This document shows positions 61,352 through 64,000 of a stretch of 64,000 nt of DNA, in pieces; within the stretch, counting starts at the first letter, position 1, and every line of letters starts with the position of its first letter. The notes under the pieces were generated by a model that was given only the letters and a program-made list of their open reading frames with translations, ran no database searches and had not been told where the DNA came from. The stretch is taken from contig RPFO01000103.1 in assembly GCA_009746045.1 (NCBI GenBank), positions 65,001 through 129,000 of the forward strand. The letters are read 5' to 3'. The translations under genes and the position numbers were made by a program. Source of the stretch: Mesostigma viride (taxonomy: Eukaryota; Streptophyta; Mesostigmatophyceae; Mesostigmatales; Mesostigmataceae).

Positions 61352-63908
61352 ATTAATTAATTAATTAATTAGACTCGTGCTCCCGTTGGGGAGTCACGGA
61401 GCATTAACCCCAATGGATGGATGGATGGGTGCAAACATTCCTACCGGTCTAATCTATCTATCTTGGCTACATACTACATCTATCTAACGGCAGTCTAACT
61501 ACAACATCTAACTTGGCAGCCGCACGCTGCCCTAGGGGGAGCTATCTGGCGTGCCTCCCGCGGGATTGCACCCGTGGGCGCTTCCCCACTGGGGGGGGCT
61601 CATTGTCCTCTATGACCTGGGCCCACTTGGCCTTGTCCATCATCTTCTTCCAAATCACGGAGAGGCCGAGGCCCCCCATGTCCTCTACTAGCTGTTCCTT
61701 GAAGGTGCGGGCCTTGCGGCGTCTAACATCACTGGGCCCAGCCCACGTCAGGAGGTGCCGGCCAGGCTGGGCTGGTCGCAGTCCTGCGGGGGGGCCACGT
61801 GAGGTGTCTACCTGGTTGGTGCGAGCTAAGTGCCCTACAAGCTGCAGGCGGCGTTGCTTAATGGTGCTGGTGATATAGGGCATGCCCTGGTACAGGTCCT
61901 CATTGCGGACATGAGCAGCATATCCTACTCTGAAAATGGAACGCAGCATGCTGGTGACCGCGCCGTCCAGCTTGCGGGCCAGGTCGGCGGTGAGGGTCCA
62001 CGTCTCGGCGCCATACGTGAGAACAGGAAGGACGAGGACTCAGGACCTTGAACAGGTCCTGTTTCTCGATCTTGCCCAGGGGCTTGCGCCACAGGGCCCG
62101 GTACTGGCGTAAAGCGTGCCAGGCGAGGGAGATGCGATGGTCCACATCAACCTCGCAGCTGGGGAGCAGGCTGCCCAGCAGCTTAACGCGGTCCCGATAC
62201 AGGACTCGAGAGCCGTCTAGGAGATAGAGGGGCGGCGGTGGGTTGGTGAGCCCAACCGCCAGGGCCTCTGTCTTCTTGCTGACCTCAAGCCCCACTGCAC
62301 GGGCCTCGAGAGCCAGGCAGTCAAGCCATGTCTGCACGTGCTCAGTGTCCTCGAAGAGGGTGGTGTCGTCTGCGTAAATGATGTCTGCTAGCCGAATCTC
62401 CGTGTCCGCCCCGCCATGCCAGAATTTGTTAGCAACCTGCACTCCTGGTTCCCTGCCCACGATGCGGGCAAATCGCTTGCGTGCCTGAATCATTACGTAT
62501 TCGACAACAATAATGAACAGGTAGGGCGACAGCACGCAGCCCTGCCACACACCCTTCTGTAAAGGGCATGGGGGCGTGGTCCCGGCCGTAAGAAGTGCGC
62601 ACCGAAGTGGTGGACCCTTCATACAGGTTGCGGATGACAGCAATCAGGGGGCGGGGGATCCGGAACAACTCGAGGATGTCCCAAAGCGCAGGCCAGAAAA
62701 CCGAATCGAAGGCTTTGATGAAGTCCACCAGCACAAGGTGCAAAGGGGACTCACCAGGCTGAAGGCGTTGCAGTTCCTCCACCAGGCGGCGAGTAGCGAA
62801 GAGCGCCTGTACTGTGTTGCGACCTGAACGGAAGCCATGCTGAGTCTCGCTGAGGTGGCCGTCCAGGGCCGTGCGCAGGCGGTTCAGGATGAGCCGCATA
62901 AGAAGCTTGAGGGGGGCACTTTGAATGCACACCCCTCTGTAGTTGCCGGGGTCGGCAGGCGACCCCTTGTTCTTGTACAGCATCGTGCGAAAACTGTGTT
63001 GCCAGGCCGCTGGAGGTGGTTGCGACGGCAGCAGAAGGCGGTTGCAGATGTCCCGGAAGAGCAGCATAACACCTGTGTCCTCGAATTCGGCTGCAAGTTT
63101 TACAACTGCGGCCGGAATCTCGTCAGAGCCGGTGGCTGCGTCATAACGCAGGCGCTGGACCGCCTCCGTGACCTCGCGAGAGGTGAAAGGAGGCATGTCA
63201 GACGGGTCGCCAAGTGGGCCGACCAGCGGGGGGACTAGGTAGTCCGCCGCTGACCTAGGCGGGGCAGGGGGCCCAGCGGGGCCGGCCAGGGCGGCCGGGC
63301 GGGCGGCGGCGGCTGGGAGCAGGGGTGGGGGCGGCGCAGCTGTCCCCACGACCTCGGCCGTGGCCGTGGCCCAGGTACGAAGCCGCTTGGCTGGGGCGCC
63401 GGGGACGTCGTGGCGGTGGGGCCGGCCGAGGCCGTCCGGGTGCCCGAGGCGCTTGTACCAGAACCAGGCCCCCTTGCCGTCGTGCTTCTGCTGGCAGCTG
63501 CGCAGGTCCTTGACCATCTGCTGAGCATCTGCCTTCTCAGCCTGCTCGTAGGCGGCCCTCAGGGCTGCTTGCAGCCCAGGTTTGGCGATCGGATCTCTGT
63601 TGCGGCGGAGCATCTGCCTGGCGGCGACCACTGTCGGTGCGTGACGGTGGACAGCAAGCTGCCGACGCGGAGGCAAGGTGGGGAGGGTGCGGGCAGCCAG
63701 GCGATACTTGGCGGCGACACCACGGAGGATCACTGAAATATCCCCCGGCGGCGGAATGGCGTGTAACTGCTGTCGGCTGCCCCCGGCGTCGAATACGGCC
63801 AGGAAATCATCCCTGTGCGACATAGCGGCCTGCTCTGCTGCTGACATCTTGTCGGCATCCTTCAGCACAATCCGGAGCACTTTCAGATCTGGCTGAGGTG
63901 CCAGCTGT
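61352..63908 (-). mobile_element. LINE-A copy 2, 3' half
   Basis: Minus-strand copy about 98-99% like copy 1 by eye, from tail (61352-61371) and stem-loop (61377-61397) up to 63908. There homology stops in CCAGCTGT and a GTTACG...CGTAAC dyad begins. No TSD could be identified, so this may be an interruption by another element rather than 5' truncation. Confidence 0.88.
61542..63880 (-). pseudogene. LINE-A copy 2 ORF2, linker and RT
   Basis: Frame 63880-62429 is continuous from the endonuclease-RT linker (MLRIVLKDADKMSAAEQAAM) through AEFEDTGVMLLFRDICNRLL to LVDFIKAFDSVFW (motif A), where copy 1 is broken upstream. A 4-bp insertion (GGCC) at about 62583 shifts it out of frame before motif B. 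The next frame, 62643-61900, carries GCVLSPYLFIIVVEY and IIYADDTTLFEDTEH (YADD). A 7-bp insertion at about 62040 (aggac repeated) shifts it again. The last frame, 61949-61542, has the C-terminal LVGHLARTNQVDT block. Damage sites differ from copy 1. Confidence 0.88.
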
Positions 63909-64000
63909 TACGTCCCGGCCCTTTTGGACGGACGTAACAATGGAATAAATTATATAGTTTGACTTGTTGTCATGGTCCGTAGGACTTTGGGACTCATTTC
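63907..64000. other. Start of an unidentified element with GTTACGTCC/GGACGTAAC dyad
   Basis: Dyad at 63907-63938 followed by AACAATGGAATAAATTATATAGTTTG. Very similar in layout to 7065-7120 (GTTACG...CGTAACAAT...AATAAATTAGTTTG). Both sit at the edge of LINE sequence. Cut by the window end. Confidence 0.4.

Overview
The window looks like nuclear DNA from a eukaryote, most likely a chlorophyte green alga of the Chlamydomonas/volvocine kind. This is inferred from GC-rich LINE coding sequence, hexamer and decamer G-rich satellites, and the mix of LINE, Copia-type and Penelope-like fragments; no rRNA or host gene settles it. I recognise no cellular gene: essentially all 64 kb is mobile elements inserted into one another, plus satellites.

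Outer regions (1-13.7 kb and 55.4-64 kb). These hold at least four non-LTR families. LINE-A (APE endonuclease + RT) has a full-length copy at 1363-6690 (TSD CTTAGGGGAA), a truncated plus-strand copy at 9260-11395 (TSD ACATGGCCAC), a partial copy at 61352-63908, and an interrupted ORF1 split between 13.2-13.7 kb and 55.4-57.8 kb. ORF1-only LINEs lack ORF2 and appear parasitic on LINE-A-like machinery (1-745, 746-1362 with 6701-6842, 9041-13190, 55568-57589, 57871-58480). LINE-C is at 59575-60524, with a 95-bp copy at 10491-10585. A fragment with an R2-like restriction-like endonuclease signature lies at 7365-8706, and a Penelope-like RT scrap at 58996-59442. Every LINE 3' end seen has a stem-loop just before a short AT-rich tandem tail.

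Central region (13,700-55,397). This is a stack of insertions, each dated by its target-site duplication. Copia-3 (13700-55397, TSD GAAAC) lies in LINE-A ORF1. Its left LTR was split by FB-1 (14289-45892), an element with 30-bp terminal inverted repeats, a 3-bp TSD, and an interior of mirror-image satellite arrays around a 105-bp dyad-rich satellite. The G-rich arm of FB-1 was then hit by Copia-1 (20801-36641, TSD TGCAT) and Copia-2 (36800-44621, TSD GCAGG). The gag of Copia-1 was hit by an 8.3-kb TTAA-flanked element (26105-34408) carrying a perfect 297-bp-arm palindrome and orphan ORFs. Separately, the pol of Copia-3 was hit by a 2.1-kb non-coding LTR element (48760-50829, TSD GGTTC). With inserts removed, Copia-1, -2 and -3 are 7.5, 7.8 and 8.0 kb.

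The most unusual biology is in the three Copia-like families. All have LTRs ending AGTT...AACT instead of TG...CA. All have a retropepsin-like domain between integrase and RT rather than before integrase, with DT(Q/N)(A/S) in place of DTGA. All have HGDD at the RT active site. Copia-1 retains an intact 1341-codon pol and apparently identical LTRs, so it moved recently. Most other coding regions carry frameshifts.
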